The notes under the pieces were generated by a model. It was not told the DNA's origin. It was given only the letters and a program-made list of their open reading frames with translations, and searched no databases. The position numbers and the translations under genes were made by a program. This document shows, one piece after another, positions 19,914 to 31,711 of a DNA stretch of 64,000 nucleotides. Source of the DNA: Stutzerimonas stutzeri (GTDB taxonomy: Bacteria > Pseudomonadota > Gammaproteobacteria > Pseudomonadales > Pseudomonadaceae); contig NZ_JAMOIH010000004.1 of assembly GCF_024448955.1 (NCBI RefSeq), forward strand, positions 62,001 to 126,000, in the 5' to 3' direction. The stretch's first letter is position 1. Every line of letters starts with the position of its first letter.

Positions 19914-20219
19914 ATGCCTCGGTTAGTGATCCCTTTCCTGACAATCGCACTCTGCATCCCGGCACATGCCGACATCATCCGTATTCCCGTTGGCCAGCAG
20001 GGCTCTGCCGAGCTGGCCATGCCCATTCGGGGCGACTCCAAGAATCTGGTACTGGACCGCTTCGGTCTCGCCGATGAGGAACACCCTGCCGTGGGCCAGC
20101 CGCCCATCACGCGCTGGGATTACCGTGAATTTTCCGTCTACTTCGAAGGCAACCGGGTCATCAACAGCGTCCAGCATCATCAACGCATCACGCCGCTACA
20201 GCGAGGCATACAACCGTGA
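19914..20219 (+). CDS. Small periplasmic protein of unknown function (101 aa)
   Basis: The product has 101 residues. The ATG at 19914 overlaps the end of the PilZ gene region by spacing only 1 base and opens with a clear signal peptide (about 19 residues, ending A-H-A-D). The mature part contains R-W-D-Y-R-E-F-S-V-Y-F-E-G and a V-Q-H-H motif. I do not recognise a named domain, but the same arrangement (PilZ, small exported protein, glycerophosphodiesterase) exists in other Pseudomonas. The stop overlaps the GTG start of the next gene, implying coupling. Confidence 0.75.
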   Translation: MPRLVIPFLTIALCIPAHADIIRIPVGQQGSAELAMPIRGDSKNLVLDRFGLADEEHPAVGQPPITRWDYREFSVYFEGNRVINSVQHHQRITPLQRGIQP

Positions 20220-20938
20220 CTCTGATCTACGGACATCGTGGCGCTAAGGGCGAAGCCCCGGAAAATACCCTGGTCAGCTTCCAGCAGTGCCTCGAACATG
20301 GCGTGCGTCGCTGCGAACTGGATCTGCATCTGTCCAAAGACGGCGAACTGATGGTCATCCATGACCCGACGCTCAAGCGCACCACCGGGCAGCGCGGCAA
20401 GGTCGTGGAGCACGACGCCGAAGAACTGACTCGTTACGATGCACGTCAGGGTGGGCCTGGCTGGAAACAGCCCTGCCCTATTCCGCGCCTGTCGGAGCTG
20501 TTCGAGAAATGCGCGTTCGACCACTGGCAGCTGGAAGTCAAAAGCGCCTCCAGAGTCCGTGCCGCACGCTCGGTGCTGGCGATCCGTGAGCTGGCCGAAC
20601 GTCACGGCCTGCTTGATCGAATCACGGTCACGTCCGGATCGCGGGAAGTGTTGCGGGCGCTGAAGCGACTGACGCCGGAAATCTCTTGCGGTCTGGTGGC
20701 CGAATACGCCTGGCTCGACCCGTTGAAAGTGGCCAAGCAATACGACTGCGATCTGCTGGCATTGAAATGGACGCTATGCACGCCCGAGCGGATCGCGAAA
20801 GCTCGCCAGCAAGGCCTGCACGTATCGGTCTGGACAGTGAACGAACCGGCGCTGATGCGCCGGCTCGCCGATTTCGGCGTGGACAGCCTGATTACAGACT
20901 TTCCCGGTTTGGCGGTTGAAACACTGGCCAAGCGATAA
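20216..20938 (+). CDS. Glycerophosphodiester phosphodiesterase
   Basis: The product has 240 residues from a GTG overlapping the upstream stop by 4 bases. Catalytic features of the GDPD TIM barrel are present: H7-R8 in G-H-R-G-A, E34 and D36 in C-E-L-D-L-H, and H49 in V-I-H-D. It hydrolyses glycerophosphodiesters such as glycerophosphocholine to glycerol-3-phosphate and an alcohol. No signal peptide is visible, so it acts in the cytoplasm, probably in phospholipid headgroup turnover. Confidence 0.92.
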   Translation: MTLIYGHRGAKGEAPENTLVSFQQCLEHGVRRCELDLHLSKDGELMVIHDPTLKRTTGQRGKVVEHDAEELTRYDARQGGPGWKQPCPIPRLSELFEKCAFDHWQLEVKSASRVRAARSVLAIRELAERHGLLDRITVTSGSREVLRALKRLTPEISCGLVAEYAWLDPLKVAKQYDCDLLALKWTLCTPERIAKARQQGLHVSVWTVNEPALMRRLADFGVDSLITDFPGLAVETLAKR

Positions 20939-21108
20939 GCTGAAGCTGGTGTGCTTGGTGCAGGAACCTGTCAAACGCTCTTCCTGCTTTTACTTCAAGC
21001 TCCACCTTCAGCTTCGAGCTGCTTTACCTGATCAAAAACTCTCCCGATTTGGCCAGCGCCAGTTCCGGGTATCTTCTCCGACCGGCTCAGGCCACCGATC
21101 GGAGCCGC

Positions 21109-22503
21109 TCAAAAAAGCCGGTTTAGCCCGTCGAATGCAGCGACGCGATAGGCTTCGGCCATGGTCGGGTAGTTGAACGTGGTGTTGATGAAGTACTTGA
21201 TCGTATTCGCCTCACCTGGCTGATTCATGATCGCCTGACCGATATGGACGATTTCCGAAGCCTGATAGCCAAAGCAATGCACGCCAAGCACCGCCAGCGT
21301 CTCGCGATGGAAGAGTATTTTCAGCATGCCGACCGGTTCGGCTGATATCTGCGCCCGCGCCATTCCTTTGAAGAACGCTTTGCCCACTTCGTAGGGGACC
21401 TTCGCCTCGGTGAGTTCACGCTCGTTCTTGCCGATCGAACTGATCTCCGGAATGGTGTAGATACCGGTCGGCACATCATCAACGAAACGCCAGCTGTCGT
21501 TCTCGACGATACTGCCAGCGGCCGAACGCCCCTGGTCATACGCAGCACTGGCCAGCGAGGGCCAACCGATCACGTCTCCAGCCGCGTAGATGTTGCCCAC
21601 GTCGGTACGGTAATGCTCGTCTACTTTTATCTGCCCGCGGCTGTTGACCTTCAGACCGATGTTTTCCAACGCAAGCTTGTCAGTGTTACCGGTCCGCCCA
21701 TTGCACCAGAGGAAGGCATCGGCCTTGATCTTCTTGCCTGACTTAAGGTGCAGGATGACGCCGTTGTCGACACCCTCAACGCGCTCATATTCCTCGTTAT
21801 GGCGGATCAGCACGTTGTTGTTGCGTAGGTGATAGCTGAGCGCATCGGAGATTTCATCGTCGAGGAAGCTCAGCAACTGATCGCGGTTGTCGATCAGGTC
21901 GACCAGCACACCCAGTCCACTGAAAATCGACGCATACTCGGAACCGATCACCCCGGCGCCATAAATGATCAGCCGGCGCGGTGTATGGCTCAGGGTCAGA
22001 ATGGTGTCGCTGTCGTAGACGCGCGGGTGCGAGAAGTCTACGTCGGAGGGACGATAAGGGCGCGAACCGGTGGCGATGATGAACTGGCCGGCCACCAGCT
22101 TTTCCACCATGCCGTTGGCACTGACGACCTCCACCGTCTGCTCATCAGCGAAACTTGCGGTGCCGAAGAAGATGTCGATGCGGTTACGTGCGTAATAGCC
22201 GGTGCGCGAGGTCACCTGTTTGGCGATTACGCTCTCGGCACTCTTCAGTACATCGGGGAACGAAAACCAGCGCGGCTCGCCAATCTGGCGAAACAACGGA
22301 TTGGTGTTGTATTGCATGATCTGCCGCACCGAATGGCGCAGCGCTTTGGAAGGAATGGTACCCAGATGGGTAGAGTTGCCACCGACGTGCGGTCTGCTAT
22401 CGATTACGGCTACCTTGCGCCCCGCTTTGACCGCGTTCATCGCCGCGCCTTCGCCGGCTGGCCCCGAGCCCAATACCACTACATCGTAATTGTAGACAGC
22501 CAT
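21109..22503 (-). CDS. sthA: Soluble NAD(P)+ transhydrogenase (Si-specific)
   Basis: The product has 464 residues, the exact length of Pseudomonas SthA from the ATG at 22503, which follows a GGGGGG ribosome site. The FAD-binding G12-x-G-x-x-G motif is intact. At the position where related disulfide oxidoreductases have the redox pair Cys-x4-Cys, this protein has Ser44 and Thr49, as expected for transhydrogenases. It moves reducing equivalents between NADPH and NADH in the cytoplasm. A 10-bp hairpin (21076-21104) lies directly beyond the stop but lacks a T-run. Confidence 0.96.
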   Translation of the reverse strand: MAVYNYDVVVLGSGPAGEGAAMNAVKAGRKVAVIDSRPHVGGNSTHLGTIPSKALRHSVRQIMQYNTNPLFRQIGEPRWFSFPDVLKSAESVIAKQVTSRTGYYARNRIDIFFGTASFADEQTVEVVSANGMVEKLVAGQFIIATGSRPYRPSDVDFSHPRVYDSDTILTLSHTPRRLIIYGAGVIGSEYASIFSGLGVLVDLIDNRDQLLSFLDDEISDALSYHLRNNNVLIRHNEEYERVEGVDNGVILHLKSGKKIKADAFLWCNGRTGNTDKLALENIGLKVNSRGQIKVDEHYRTDVGNIYAAGDVIGWPSLASAAYDQGRSAAGSIVENDSWRFVDDVPTGIYTIPEISSIGKNERELTEAKVPYEVGKAFFKGMARAQISAEPVGMLKILFHRETLAVLGVHCFGYQASEIVHIGQAIMNQPGEANTIKYFINTTFNYPTMAEAYRVAAFDGLNRLF

Positions 22504-22680
22504 ATTCCCCCCCCTGAACACGCAGCAGGAACCCTGCTGCTTTAACGAATTGGTCGACCAGCAAGATCGCTTGCGCATCGGTGCCCTGAGTCATGCGCCG
22601 AGAGTCCGTGCGGCATCGACGCGAAACTCAGCACCTTGGAGATCGATGGCCGAAGCCGGAAGTTCGATCAATGCCCACTG

Positions 22681-22911
22681 TCAGCGTCTGGTCGCGTCGT
22701 ATGCGAGATCTGCTTTTGTACCCTGGCTCGTCTCCTTGTTGACCTCCTCGCATTTCTCGCGGCTTCCGCCGCAGATCGAGCACTCCTTCTCGATGCCAAG
22801 GTTGGCGATACCGCCACAGGAACCAGCAATGGGCTTACGCCCCATGATCACACCGATGGACATGCCGAACACGACCAACAACATGACGAGAAAAACAATT
22901 AACCAAGTCAT
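22681..22911 (-). CDS. nqrM: Na+-translocating NADH:quinone reductase maturation protein NqrM
   Basis: The product has 76 residues. It has an N-terminal membrane helix (about 1-23) and four cysteines in the cytoplasmic part: C32, C44, C47 and C54. This matches NqrM (DUF539), required for iron delivery to the buried NqrD/NqrE Fe centre of Na+-NQR. The start overlaps the apbE stop by 4 bases, and both lie directly downstream of nqrABCDEF, so the maturation genes share the operon with the enzyme. Confidence 0.92.
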   Translation of the reverse strand: MTWLIVFLVMLLVVFGMSIGVIMGRKPIAGSCGGIANLGIEKECSICGGSREKCEEVNKETSQGTKADLAYDATRR

Positions 22912-23933
22912 TGCTCTACTCCCGCACCGAACAGTTCATCGAACGCCTCGGTGCTTCTGCTTACGAATTTCTGCCCTTCGCGAATGACAAAGAGCGCTGC
23001 GATTTTATGCTCTGCCGCATACGCTAACCCCCGCTCGGGACCCAGCACCATGAGCACAGTAGACAAGCCATCAGCCCGCAATGTTGAAGGATCGACAACC
23101 GTTACGGCTGCCAGGTGATGATCGATAGGGACACCCGTCTGCGGATCGAGCGTGTGGGAATAACGTTTGCCGTCACGCTCGAAATAGTTGCGATAGTCGC
23201 CGGAGGTGGAAACGGCATAGCCATCCAGTTCGATGATCCGTTGAGCAACGCGCTCAGCATCATGCGGCGCTTCGATAGCGATGCGCCAAGGCGCGCCGTC
23301 CGGTTTGTGGCCTCGAGCCTTGAGCTCACCAGTGATTTCTACCAGATAGCTGCTAACGCCAGATGCCTCGAGCGTTTCCGCCACCTGATCTACCGCGTAG
23401 CCTGCGGCGATGCTGTTGAAATCGACCTGAACGGCCCTGACTTTGCAAAGTTGCTCGCCTTCGACCCGCAGATGCTGCTGGCCGACATCCTGCCGAACCC
23501 TGGCGATCTCTTCCGCCGACGGAACCCGCTCGCCTCGTCCCTGCGGACCAAAGCCCCAGAGGTTGAGCAGCGGCTCGATGGTGAGATCCAGAGCACCGTC
23601 GCTTTCTTCCGAAAGCCGCTGTCCTGCCACGACCAACTCGCGCACACCGCTCGGCATGGTCATGCATTCACCGGCAGGCAAGGCATTGAAAACTTCGATA
23701 TCCGAATCAGAGCGATAGGTCGACATTTGCTTGTCAATCTCCGCCAGTATCGACTCGGTGTCACGCTGTAGTTGTGCCTTGTTGGCGGCCTGGTCGCCCG
23801 CCACGTACTTCACCGAATAGGTGCTGCCCATGGTTGGGCCGCCGAAGCTTTCCACTTTGTCCTGAAAAAGACAGCCCGTCAGGGCTGCCGCTAAGGTGGC
23901 AACGATGACGGGCTGCAATAACGCGTGGTTCAT
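22908..23933 (-). CDS. apbE: FAD:protein FMN transferase ApbE
   Basis: The product has 341 residues from the ATG at 23933. A lipoprotein signal ends in the lipobox L-T-G-C21, so it is anchored at the outer face of the inner membrane. The G-G-P-T-M-G-S-T-Y-S-V segment starts the ApbE domain. The enzyme attaches FMN covalently to threonines of NqrB and NqrC, both present in this window with the acceptor motif. One base separates it from the nqrF stop. It is a dedicated modification gene of the nqr operon. Confidence 0.96.
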   Translation of the reverse strand: MNHALLQPVIVATLAAALTGCLFQDKVESFGGPTMGSTYSVKYVAGDQAANKAQLQRDTESILAEIDKQMSTYRSDSDIEVFNALPAGECMTMPSGVRELVVAGQRLSEESDGALDLTIEPLLNLWGFGPQGRGERVPSAEEIARVRQDVGQQHLRVEGEQLCKVRAVQVDFNSIAAGYAVDQVAETLEASGVSSYLVEITGELKARGHKPDGAPWRIAIEAPHDAERVAQRIIELDGYAVSTSGDYRNYFERDGKRYSHTLDPQTGVPIDHHLAAVTVVDPSTLRADGLSTVLMVLGPERGLAYAAEHKIAALFVIREGQKFVSRSTEAFDELFGAGVEQ

Positions 23934-23934
23934 G

Positions 23935-25158
23935 CTAGCCGCCGAAGTCGTCGAGCAGGATATTCTCCGGTTCCACGCCCATGTCGGTGAGCATTTTGAT
24001 GACCGAGGCATTCATCATCGGTGGGCCGCACATGTAGAACTCGCAATCTTCCGGCGCCGGATGGTCCTTCAGATAGTTCTCGTACAGCACGTTGTGAATG
24101 AAGCCGGTCGGACCTTCCCAGTTGTCTTCAGGCTGCGGGTCGGACAGCGCCAGGTGCCACTCGAAGTTTTCATTCTCGGCCTGTAGCTGATCGTACTCTT
24201 CGACATAGAAGGCTTCACGCATGGAGCGTGCGCCATACCAGAAGGTCATCTTGCGCTTGGACTTCAAACGCTTGAGCTGATCGAAGATGTGCGAACGCAT
24301 CGGTGCCATACCGGCGCCGCCGCCGATGAAGACCATTTCGGCATCGGTATCCTTGGCGAAAAACTCACCGAAGGGCCCGTAAACCGTGACCTTGTCACCC
24401 GGCTTGAGATTGAATACCCACGACGACATCTGCCCCGGTGGCAAGTGATCCTTACCCGGAGGCGGCGAAGCGATGCGGATATTGAATTTCACAAGGCCGA
24501 CTTCTTCGGGATAGTTGGCCATGGAATAAGCGCGAATCACCGTTTCCTCAACCTTGGAAACGTATTTCCACTGGTTGAACTTGTCCCAGTCGCCGCGATA
24601 CTCCTCCTGAATATCGAAATCCTTGTAGGCCACCGTGTGCGGTGGGCACTCCAGTTGCACGTAACCGCCGGCACGGAAGTCAACGTTCTCGCCTTCGGGC
24701 AGCTTAAGGGTCAGCTCCTTGATGAAGGTGGCCACGTTGGGGTTGGACTCCACCGTGCATTCCCACTTCTTCACACCGAAGACTTCTTCCGGCACCTCGA
24801 TCTTCATGTCTGCCTTGACCGGAGTCTGGCAGGACAGACGCCAGCCCTCCCCCGCCTCGCGACGGGTGAAGTGCGACTCTTCGGTGGGCAGCATCTCGCC
24901 ACCACCGCTCTCGACGATGCACTTGCACTGCGCGCAGGTGCCGCCACCACCACAGGCGGACGAGAGGAAGATATTGTTGGAGGCGAGCGTCTGCAGCAAC
25001 TTGCCACCGGCAGGTACCGTGATGGTGCGTTCGCCGTTGATCTCGATGTTGACGTCGCCGCTGGAAACCAGCTTGGCGCGCGCCGCCAGGATGATCACCA
25101 CTAGCGCAAGCACGATGGCGGTGAACATGCCGATGGCGAGGAAAATTTCGTAACTCAT
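23935..25158 (-). CDS. nqrF: Na+-NQR subunit F (NADH-oxidising)
   Basis: The product has 407 residues. The order is an N-terminal membrane helix (about 5-27), a [2Fe-2S] ferredoxin domain with ligands C69, C75, C78 and C110, then FAD-binding (R-A-Y-S-M near residue 210) and NADH-binding domains. It takes electrons from NADH at the cytoplasmic side and passes them to the Fe centre in NqrD/E and on to NqrC and NqrB. It is the last structural gene of the nqr operon. Confidence 0.98.
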   Translation of the reverse strand: MSYEIFLAIGMFTAIVLALVVIILAARAKLVSSGDVNIEINGERTITVPAGGKLLQTLASNNIFLSSACGGGGTCAQCKCIVESGGGEMLPTEESHFTRREAGEGWRLSCQTPVKADMKIEVPEEVFGVKKWECTVESNPNVATFIKELTLKLPEGENVDFRAGGYVQLECPPHTVAYKDFDIQEEYRGDWDKFNQWKYVSKVEETVIRAYSMANYPEEVGLVKFNIRIASPPPGKDHLPPGQMSSWVFNLKPGDKVTVYGPFGEFFAKDTDAEMVFIGGGAGMAPMRSHIFDQLKRLKSKRKMTFWYGARSMREAFYVEEYDQLQAENENFEWHLALSDPQPEDNWEGPTGFIHNVLYENYLKDHPAPEDCEFYMCGPPMMNASVIKMLTDMGVEPENILLDDFGG

Positions 25159-25173
25159 CTGTTCATCCCGTCC

Positions 25174-25782
25174 TTACAGCTGTACGCCAGAGAATGACAT
25201 GAAGCCCAGCGACATCAGGCCGATGGTGATGAAGGTGATGCCCAGACCCTGCAGGCCATCCGGTACATCGCTGTATTTCAGCTTCTCGCGGATGCCCGCC
25301 AGCAAAGCGATGGCCAGTGCCCAGGACAAGCCCGAACCAACGCCATAGACAGTACTTTCCGCCAGGTTGTAATCACGCTCGACCATGAACAAGGTGCCGC
25401 CCATGATGGCGCAGTTCACGGTGATCAGTGGCAAGAACACACCCAGCGCGTTGTAGAGGCTGGGCACGTACTTATCGAGGGTCATCTCGAGAATCTGAAC
25501 GATGGCCGCGATCACGCCGATATAGCTGAGCAGCCCGAGAAAACTCAGGTCCACTTCAGGCAAACCGGCCCACGACAGCGCACCCGCCTTGAGCAGATAG
25601 GTGTAGATCAGGTTGTTGGCCGGCACGGTGATGGTTTGGACCACGATAACCGCAATACCCAAGCCAATCGCCGTTTCCACCTTCTTCGAGATCGCGATGA
25701 AGGTACACATGCCGAGGAAGAACGCCAGGGCCATGTTCTCGATGAACACGGCACGGACGAACAGGCTGATGTAATGCTCCAT
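25174..25782 (-). CDS. nqrE: Na+-NQR subunit E
   Basis: The product has 202 residues from the ATG at 25782, which overlaps the nqrD stop by one base; the frame extends upstream inside nqrD without support. It is almost entirely membrane-embedded, with six predicted helices. In solved NQR structures NqrE pairs with NqrD in inverted topology and provides cysteines for the buried iron centre. Confidence 0.97.
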   Translation of the reverse strand: MEHYISLFVRAVFIENMALAFFLGMCTFIAISKKVETAIGLGIAVIVVQTITVPANNLIYTYLLKAGALSWAGLPEVDLSFLGLLSYIGVIAAIVQILEMTLDKYVPSLYNALGVFLPLITVNCAIMGGTLFMVERDYNLAESTVYGVGSGLSWALAIALLAGIREKLKYSDVPDGLQGLGITFITIGLMSLGFMSFSGVQL

Positions 25783-26456
25783 TAGTAAGCCTCCTTGTTC
25801 GAGACTTGCGGCGCCATCTTGAAGGACGGTTTCTCGACTTGCTCCCTCTTCCAGGCACGGATGCCCCAAATGAACAGACCGATCAGGAAGAACGCCGAAG
25901 GAGGAAGCAGCATCATGCCGTTGGGTAGGTACCAGCCACCGTCGTTGACCACAGGGAAGATGGTATAGCCCATCAACTTGCCCGCACCGAACAGCTCGCG
26001 AATGATGCCAAGCGCGATCAGCATGGCGCTGTAGCCCAGACCGTTACCCAATCCGTCGAAGAACGACAGCATCGGCGGGTTCTGCATGGCGAACGCCTCG
26101 GCACGTCCCATCACGATGCAGTTGGTGATGATCAGACCGACAAAGACCGACAACTGCTTTGATAGCGAGAAGGCATAAGCCTTGAGCACCTGGTCAACCA
26201 GGATCACCAGCGAGGCGATAATCACCATTTGCACGATCATGCGGATCGAGCTCGGGATCTGGCTTCGGATCATCGAGATGAACAGGTTGGAGAACGCAAC
26301 CACAAGCGTCAGCGCGACAGACATCACTAACGCAGTATTGAGGTTGGAAGTAACCGCCAGCGCCGAGCAGATCCCGAGAATCTGCAGGCCGATGGGGTTG
26401 TTGTTGAAAATCGGATCGAACAGGACTTGCTTGATTGTAGGTTGCGACATGCTCAT
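25782..26456 (-). CDS. nqrD: Na+-NQR subunit D
   Basis: The product has 224 residues with about six membrane helices, homologous in architecture to NqrE. It ends in a short polar tail. The start overlaps the nqrC stop by 4 bases and the stop overlaps nqrE by 1 base. It forms the membrane core that carries the intramembrane Fe centre with NqrE. Confidence 0.97.
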   Translation of the reverse strand: MSMSQPTIKQVLFDPIFNNNPIGLQILGICSALAVTSNLNTALVMSVALTLVVAFSNLFISMIRSQIPSSIRMIVQMVIIASLVILVDQVLKAYAFSLSKQLSVFVGLIITNCIVMGRAEAFAMQNPPMLSFFDGLGNGLGYSAMLIALGIIRELFGAGKLMGYTIFPVVNDGGWYLPNGMMLLPPSAFFLIGLFIWGIRAWKREQVEKPSFKMAPQVSNKEAY

Positions 26457-27247
26457 GCCTCCCCTGCGCGCAGATTAGCGATAAAGGTGCCGAAGCCATT
26501 CTCGCCTAGCCAGAAGTGCAGCAGATTGTTTACACCGTTGCTGGTCAGCGTTGCACCTGCCAGGCCGTCGACTTGGTGATTCGCCTTCGGGCTCTGCGGA
26601 TCCACGCTGCCCTTGACGATTTGCACAGCAAGGTTGCCGTTGTCATCGAACAGCTCCTTGCCGGGCCACTGGCCGCGCCATATCGGATTATCGACCTCAC
26701 CACCCAGGCCGGGAGTTTCGCCATGCTGATAGAAACCAAAGCCGGCAATGGTGTCGAGATCGCCTTCGACGGCCATAAAGCCGTAGAGAGTTGACCACAG
26801 GCCGTAGCCACGAACAGGCAGGATCAGCGTATCGATCTCGCCTGCACTCTCCCCTTCAACGATATAAACGGTGCTGTAACGCTCGCGGCGCTTGATCGAG
26901 GCGATGTCCTCGTCGCTCGGTAGCGCTTCGGACAAAGCTGGATCCTTGGCAGCAACCAGCGGATCGAAAGTCGTGGCATCGAATTCATCGCTGAACTTGC
27001 CAGTTTCCAGATCGACCAGGCGGGCAACGATACGCTCGTTGAACAGCTGCTTGACCTGGTTGCCGGACATTCCAGCCTCACCCAGGCCCGCGATGGCCAG
27101 AATGCTGCGCTGCTTGTCCAGCAAACGATTTTCCAGCTGCGTCGGGCGCAGCGCCACAGCGGCGCCCGCAACGAAAATGGAGCACACCAGGCAGACCAAC
27201 AGGGCTACCGTCAGCGTACGAACGGTTGATTCTTTCTGACTAGACAT
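26453..27247 (-). CDS. nqrC: Na+-NQR subunit C (covalent FMN)
   Basis: The product has 264 residues from the ATG at 27247. There is one N-terminal membrane helix (about 10-32) and a periplasmic domain. The flavinylation motif is L229-A-G-A-T233-L-T; T233 is the expected FMN acceptor for ApbE. The G-E-T-P-G-L-G-G-E segment near 176-184 is typical. It overlaps nqrB by 8 bases and nqrD by 4. Confidence 0.97.
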   Translation of the reverse strand: MSSQKESTVRTLTVALLVCLVCSIFVAGAAVALRPTQLENRLLDKQRSILAIAGLGEAGMSGNQVKQLFNERIVARLVDLETGKFSDEFDATTFDPLVAAKDPALSEALPSDEDIASIKRRERYSTVYIVEGESAGEIDTLILPVRGYGLWSTLYGFMAVEGDLDTIAGFGFYQHGETPGLGGEVDNPIWRGQWPGKELFDDNGNLAVQIVKGSVDPQSPKANHQVDGLAGATLTSNGVNNLLHFWLGENGFGTFIANLRAGEA

Positions 27248-28451
27248 TACGTGCCAGCCTCCGCTTGATATTGGCCTGAATGACAAAATGGTCAATCAGC
27301 GGTGCACACAGGTTGGCGAACAGAATCGCCAGCATCATGCCTTCCGGGAAGGCAGGGTTGACCACGCGGATCAGCACGACCATCACACCAATAAGGATGC
27401 CGAACACCCACTTTCCGGTATTGGTCATGGAGGCCGAAACCGGATCGGTCGCCATGAAGATCAGACCGAAGGCGAAGCCACCCACCACCATATGCCAGTA
27501 CCAAGGTATGCCGAACAGCGGATTGGTGTCGGAACCGATCAGGTTGAACAGGTAGCTCAGCGCAATCATGCCGATCATCACGCCGGAAACGATGCGCCAA
27601 GAGGCAATCTTGGTCAGCAACAGCACCGCGCCGCCGATGAAGATGGCCAACGTGCTGGTTTCTCCGATCGAGCCATGCACGGTGCCGATGAATGCATCCA
27701 TCCAAGTGATGCCGTTGCCGATGACATTCTCGATACCGCCGACGAAGCCGAGGCTGAGTGCGGTCGCGCCAGAGAAGCCATCCACGGATGTCCACACCGC
27801 GTCACCGGACATCTGCGCCGGATAGGCGAAGAATAAGAAAGCACGAGCGGTCAGAGCCGGGTTAAGGAAGTTCTTGCCGGTGCCGCCGAAGATTTCCTTG
27901 CCGATCACTACGCCGAAGCTGATGCCCAGCGCCACCTGCCACAGCGGGATGCTCGGCGGCAGAATCAATGCGAACAGCACCGAAGTGACGAAGAAGCCTT
28001 CGTTGACCTCATGTTTACGAATGGATGCGAACAGCACTTCCCAGAAACCGCCGACGATGAAGGTCACCGCGTAGATCGGCAGGAAGTAGGCCGCCCCCTG
28101 GATGAAGTTATCCCACAGACTTGTCGGATCGAAGCCGGCCAGAGCGCCGATCAGCGCGAAGCGCCAGCCTTCCTGCGCAGCCAGCAGATCGGGACTCTGC
28201 GCGAAGATCAGGTTGGCCTGATAGCCCACGTTCCACATGCCGAAGAACATCGCCGGGAAGGTGCACATCCAGACGGTAATCATCATCCGCTTGAGGTCGA
28301 TGCCGTCACGCACGTGCGCAGTGGTCTTGGTGACGCTGCCCGGACGATAGAGGAAGGTATCGGCGGCTTCGTACAGTGCGTACCACTTCTCGTACTTGCC
28401 GCCCTTTTCAAAATGATGCTCGATCTTGTCGAGGAATGCGCGAATGCCCAT
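27240..28451 (-). CDS. nqrB: Na+-NQR subunit B (covalent FMN, riboflavin and sodium path)
   Basis: The product has 403 residues with about ten membrane helices. The flavinylation motif is S227-G-A-T230, T230 being the expected FMN acceptor. NqrB carries the sodium translocation path and the quinone site. The start lies 3 bases beyond the nqrA stop, and the gene overlaps nqrC. All catalytic context for a functional sodium pump is therefore present. Confidence 0.98.
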   Translation of the reverse strand: MGIRAFLDKIEHHFEKGGKYEKWYALYEAADTFLYRPGSVTKTTAHVRDGIDLKRMMITVWMCTFPAMFFGMWNVGYQANLIFAQSPDLLAAQEGWRFALIGALAGFDPTSLWDNFIQGAAYFLPIYAVTFIVGGFWEVLFASIRKHEVNEGFFVTSVLFALILPPSIPLWQVALGISFGVVIGKEIFGGTGKNFLNPALTARAFLFFAYPAQMSGDAVWTSVDGFSGATALSLGFVGGIENVIGNGITWMDAFIGTVHGSIGETSTLAIFIGGAVLLLTKIASWRIVSGVMIGMIALSYLFNLIGSDTNPLFGIPWYWHMVVGGFAFGLIFMATDPVSASMTNTGKWVFGILIGVMVVLIRVVNPAFPEGMMLAILFANLCAPLIDHFVIQANIKRRLARNV

Positions 28452-28454
28452 GCC

Positions 28455-29822
<1,368 letters not shown>

Positions 29823-29922
29823 TTACGAGCCTGCGACCTAGCTCAAAGTCGAATTGCACGACACGCACTGATGATTTATCAGCGCGACGCCATGCCGCAG
29901 GTCCCAAGTAGAAATCCGCCCG

Positions 29923-29928
29923 ATTATA
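29923..29928 (-). promoter_or_regulatory. -10 element of the nqr operon promoter
   Basis: On the minus strand this is a perfect TATAAT within CTCTATAATCGGG. No good -35 hexamer is found at 16-18 bases; the sequence there is GGCCAG. Transcription from here would give a leader of about 125 bases before nqrA. Weak -35 and long leader hint at activator dependence, but that is inference. Confidence 0.5.
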
Positions 29929-30063
29929 GAGGTCGCGGACCTAGACTGGCCACCCAAGAGCTTTCAATTTTTTGACTGCGGACAAGCGCGCCTTGTAACC
30001 AACTATTGACGCGGGCCGCTACATGGCTTGATACGGCGGGAATCTGTTTACGATAAAAATGAA

Positions 30064-30087
30064 AAACGGGAGCCGAAGCTCCCGTTT
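30064..30087 (-). terminator. Rho-independent terminator of the GAPDH gene
   Basis: A 10-base-pair perfect stem (AAACGGGAGC / GCTCCCGTTT) with a CGAA loop lies 16 bases beyond the GAPDH stop on the minus strand and is followed by further T residues in that direction. Confidence 0.9.
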
Positions 30088-30102
30088 ATTATTTGCGCAG
30101 AC

Positions 30103-31554
30103 TCAGCGCGGGAAAGCTGGCGGATTGACCCCTGCCATATCTTCCATGACGCGCACCACCTGACAGCTGTAACCGAATTCGTTGTCATACCAGACATACA
30201 GCACGACGCGGTTGTCGCTACAGATAGTTGCCTCGGCATCCACTACGCCGGCATGACGTGAGCCGACGAAATCCGTGGAAACCACTTCCTGTGAATTGAC
30301 GAAGTCGATCTGCTTCTGCAAATCAGAATGCATGGCCATTTGGCGCAGGTATTCGTTGATCTCGTCGCGGTTGGTGGCCTTCTCAAGGTTCAGGTTGAGG
30401 ATGGCCATGGAGACGTTCGGCGTCGGAACGCGGATGGCATTCCCGGTCAGCTTGCCCTTGAGCACCGGCAGCGCCTTGGCAGCAGCGGTAGCGGCACCGG
30501 TCTCGGTGATGACCATATTCAGCGCGGCACTACGACCACGACGACTACCTTTGTGGAAGTTGTCGATCAGGTTCTGGTCGTTGGTGTAGGAGTGCACGGT
30601 CTCGACGTGACCGTTGACGATTCCGTACTGGTCGTTGACCGCCTTAAGCACCGGCACGATGGCGTTGGTGGTACAGGAAGCAGCGGAGACGATCTTATCG
30701 TCTTCTGTGATATCGGTATGGTTGATGCCATGCACGATGTTCTTCAGCTCACCCTTGCCAGGCGCGGTCAGCACTACGCGGGCGACGCCCGGGCACTTGA
30801 GATGCTGGCTAAGGCCTTCGGCGTCACGCCACTTGCCGGTGTTGTCCACCAGCAACGCGTTCTCGATACCGTACTGGGTGTAGTCCACCGAAGCCGGATC
30901 GTTGGAGTAGATCACCTGGATCAGGTTGCCGTTGGCGGTGATGGTGTTGTTCTCGGCATCGATATGAATGGTGCCGTCGAATGGGCCGTGTACCGAATCG
31001 CGGCGCAGCAGGCTGGCGCGCTTGACTAGGTCGTTCTCGGCACCCTTGCGCACAACGATGGCACGCAGGCGCAGGCCGTCGCCGCCACCGGTCTTCTCGA
31101 TAAGGATACGCGCCAGCAGGCGGCCGATACGGCCAAAGCCATAAAGCACGACGTCGGTGCCTTTGTGGACGCCAGTCGTGTTGCGCTTGCCTGCGACTTC
31201 AGCCAACTCATCACGCACGAACTGGTCGAGGCTGCGGCCGTTGCCCTCAGCCTTGAACTTGGCAACGACCTTGCCCAGGTCCACCGAGGCGGCGCCCAGG
31301 TCCATGCTACTCATGGTCGTGAGGATCTGATGGGTTTCGTTGACACAGAGTTCAGCTTCGTCAGCCTGGCGGTGACGAGCGAAACGATGCGCTTTGAGCA
31401 ATGCGATGACCGAACGGTTAATCAACCCGCGGCCATAGATGGAAGTCACCACGTTATTGTTACGATACAGCTGACCAATCAGCGGAATCATCGCTTCGGC
31501 GAGGGCTTCTCGATCAATCCATTCACCAAGACACTGGTCGGGCTTCTGAGTCAC
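30103..31554 (-). CDS. gap: Glyceraldehyde-3-phosphate dehydrogenase, long form with N-terminal extension
   Basis: The product has 483 residues, about 150 more than standard GAPDH. The first 130 residues are a helical, charged domain; only then comes the dinucleotide-binding motif G139-F-G-R-I-G144. The catalytic cysteine is C294 in S-A-A-S-C-T-T-N. It matches the second GAPDH of P. aeruginosa (PA3001), next to mfd there as here. The role is presumed gluconeogenic or NADP-linked, not proven from sequence. A GTG start is preceded by GGAAGGAA. Promoter hexamers are listed separately. Confidence 0.92.
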   Translation of the reverse strand: MTQKPDQCLGEWIDREALAEAMIPLIGQLYRNNNVVTSIYGRGLINRSVIALLKAHRFARHRQADEAELCVNETHQILTTMSSMDLGAASVDLGKVVAKFKAEGNGRSLDQFVRDELAEVAGKRNTTGVHKGTDVVLYGFGRIGRLLARILIEKTGGGDGLRLRAIVVRKGAENDLVKRASLLRRDSVHGPFDGTIHIDAENNTITANGNLIQVIYSNDPASVDYTQYGIENALLVDNTGKWRDAEGLSQHLKCPGVARVVLTAPGKGELKNIVHGINHTDITEDDKIVSAASCTTNAIVPVLKAVNDQYGIVNGHVETVHSYTNDQNLIDNFHKGSRRGRSAALNMVITETGAATAAAKALPVLKGKLTGNAIRVPTPNVSMAILNLNLEKATNRDEINEYLRQMAMHSDLQKQIDFVNSQEVVSTDFVGSRHAGVVDAEATICSDNRVVLYVWYDNEFGYSCQVVRVMEDMAGVNPPAFPR

Positions 31555-31597
31555 GGGCAGTTCCTTCCAACATGTAGGGGCTGAGAAAAAGGGCTAC

Positions 31598-31626
31598 ATT
31601 ATGCCGGCGCACCCTAGCGCCGGCAA
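31598..31626 (-). promoter_or_regulatory. Sigma-70 promoter of the GAPDH gene
   Basis: On the minus strand a TTGCCG -35 (31621-31626) and a CATAAT -10 (31598-31603) are separated by exactly 17 bases, 44 bases before the GTG start. The GC-rich spacer contains a partial palindrome (GCGC...GCGCCGG). Confidence 0.65.
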
Positions 31627-31643
31627 TCTGTGCAGCGGAAACA

Positions 31644-31681
31644 CTGACAGCGTCCCGCCCGGATAGTTACAATCCGGGCGG
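31644..31681 (+). promoter_or_regulatory. mfd promoter overlapped by a 9-bp inverted repeat
   Basis: A CTGACA -35 (31644-31649) and a TACAAT -10 (31668-31673) are spaced by 18 bases. A perfect inverted repeat (CCGCCCGGA at 31655-31663 and TCCGGGCGG at 31673-31681, 9-base spacer) brackets the -10. It could be an operator. Alternatively, since a TTTTT follows at 31686, it could act as a terminator for any plus-strand transcript entering from the left. Confidence 0.55.
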
Positions 31682-31711
31682 TCCATTTTTCGACCGGAGT
31701 CACGTCCACTC

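Noticed and set aside
21076-21104. Hairpin just after the sthA stop as a rho-independent terminator
   Set aside because: The 10-bp stem is good but neither strand has a T-run after it; it may be a processing or stability hairpin, so not listed as a terminator.
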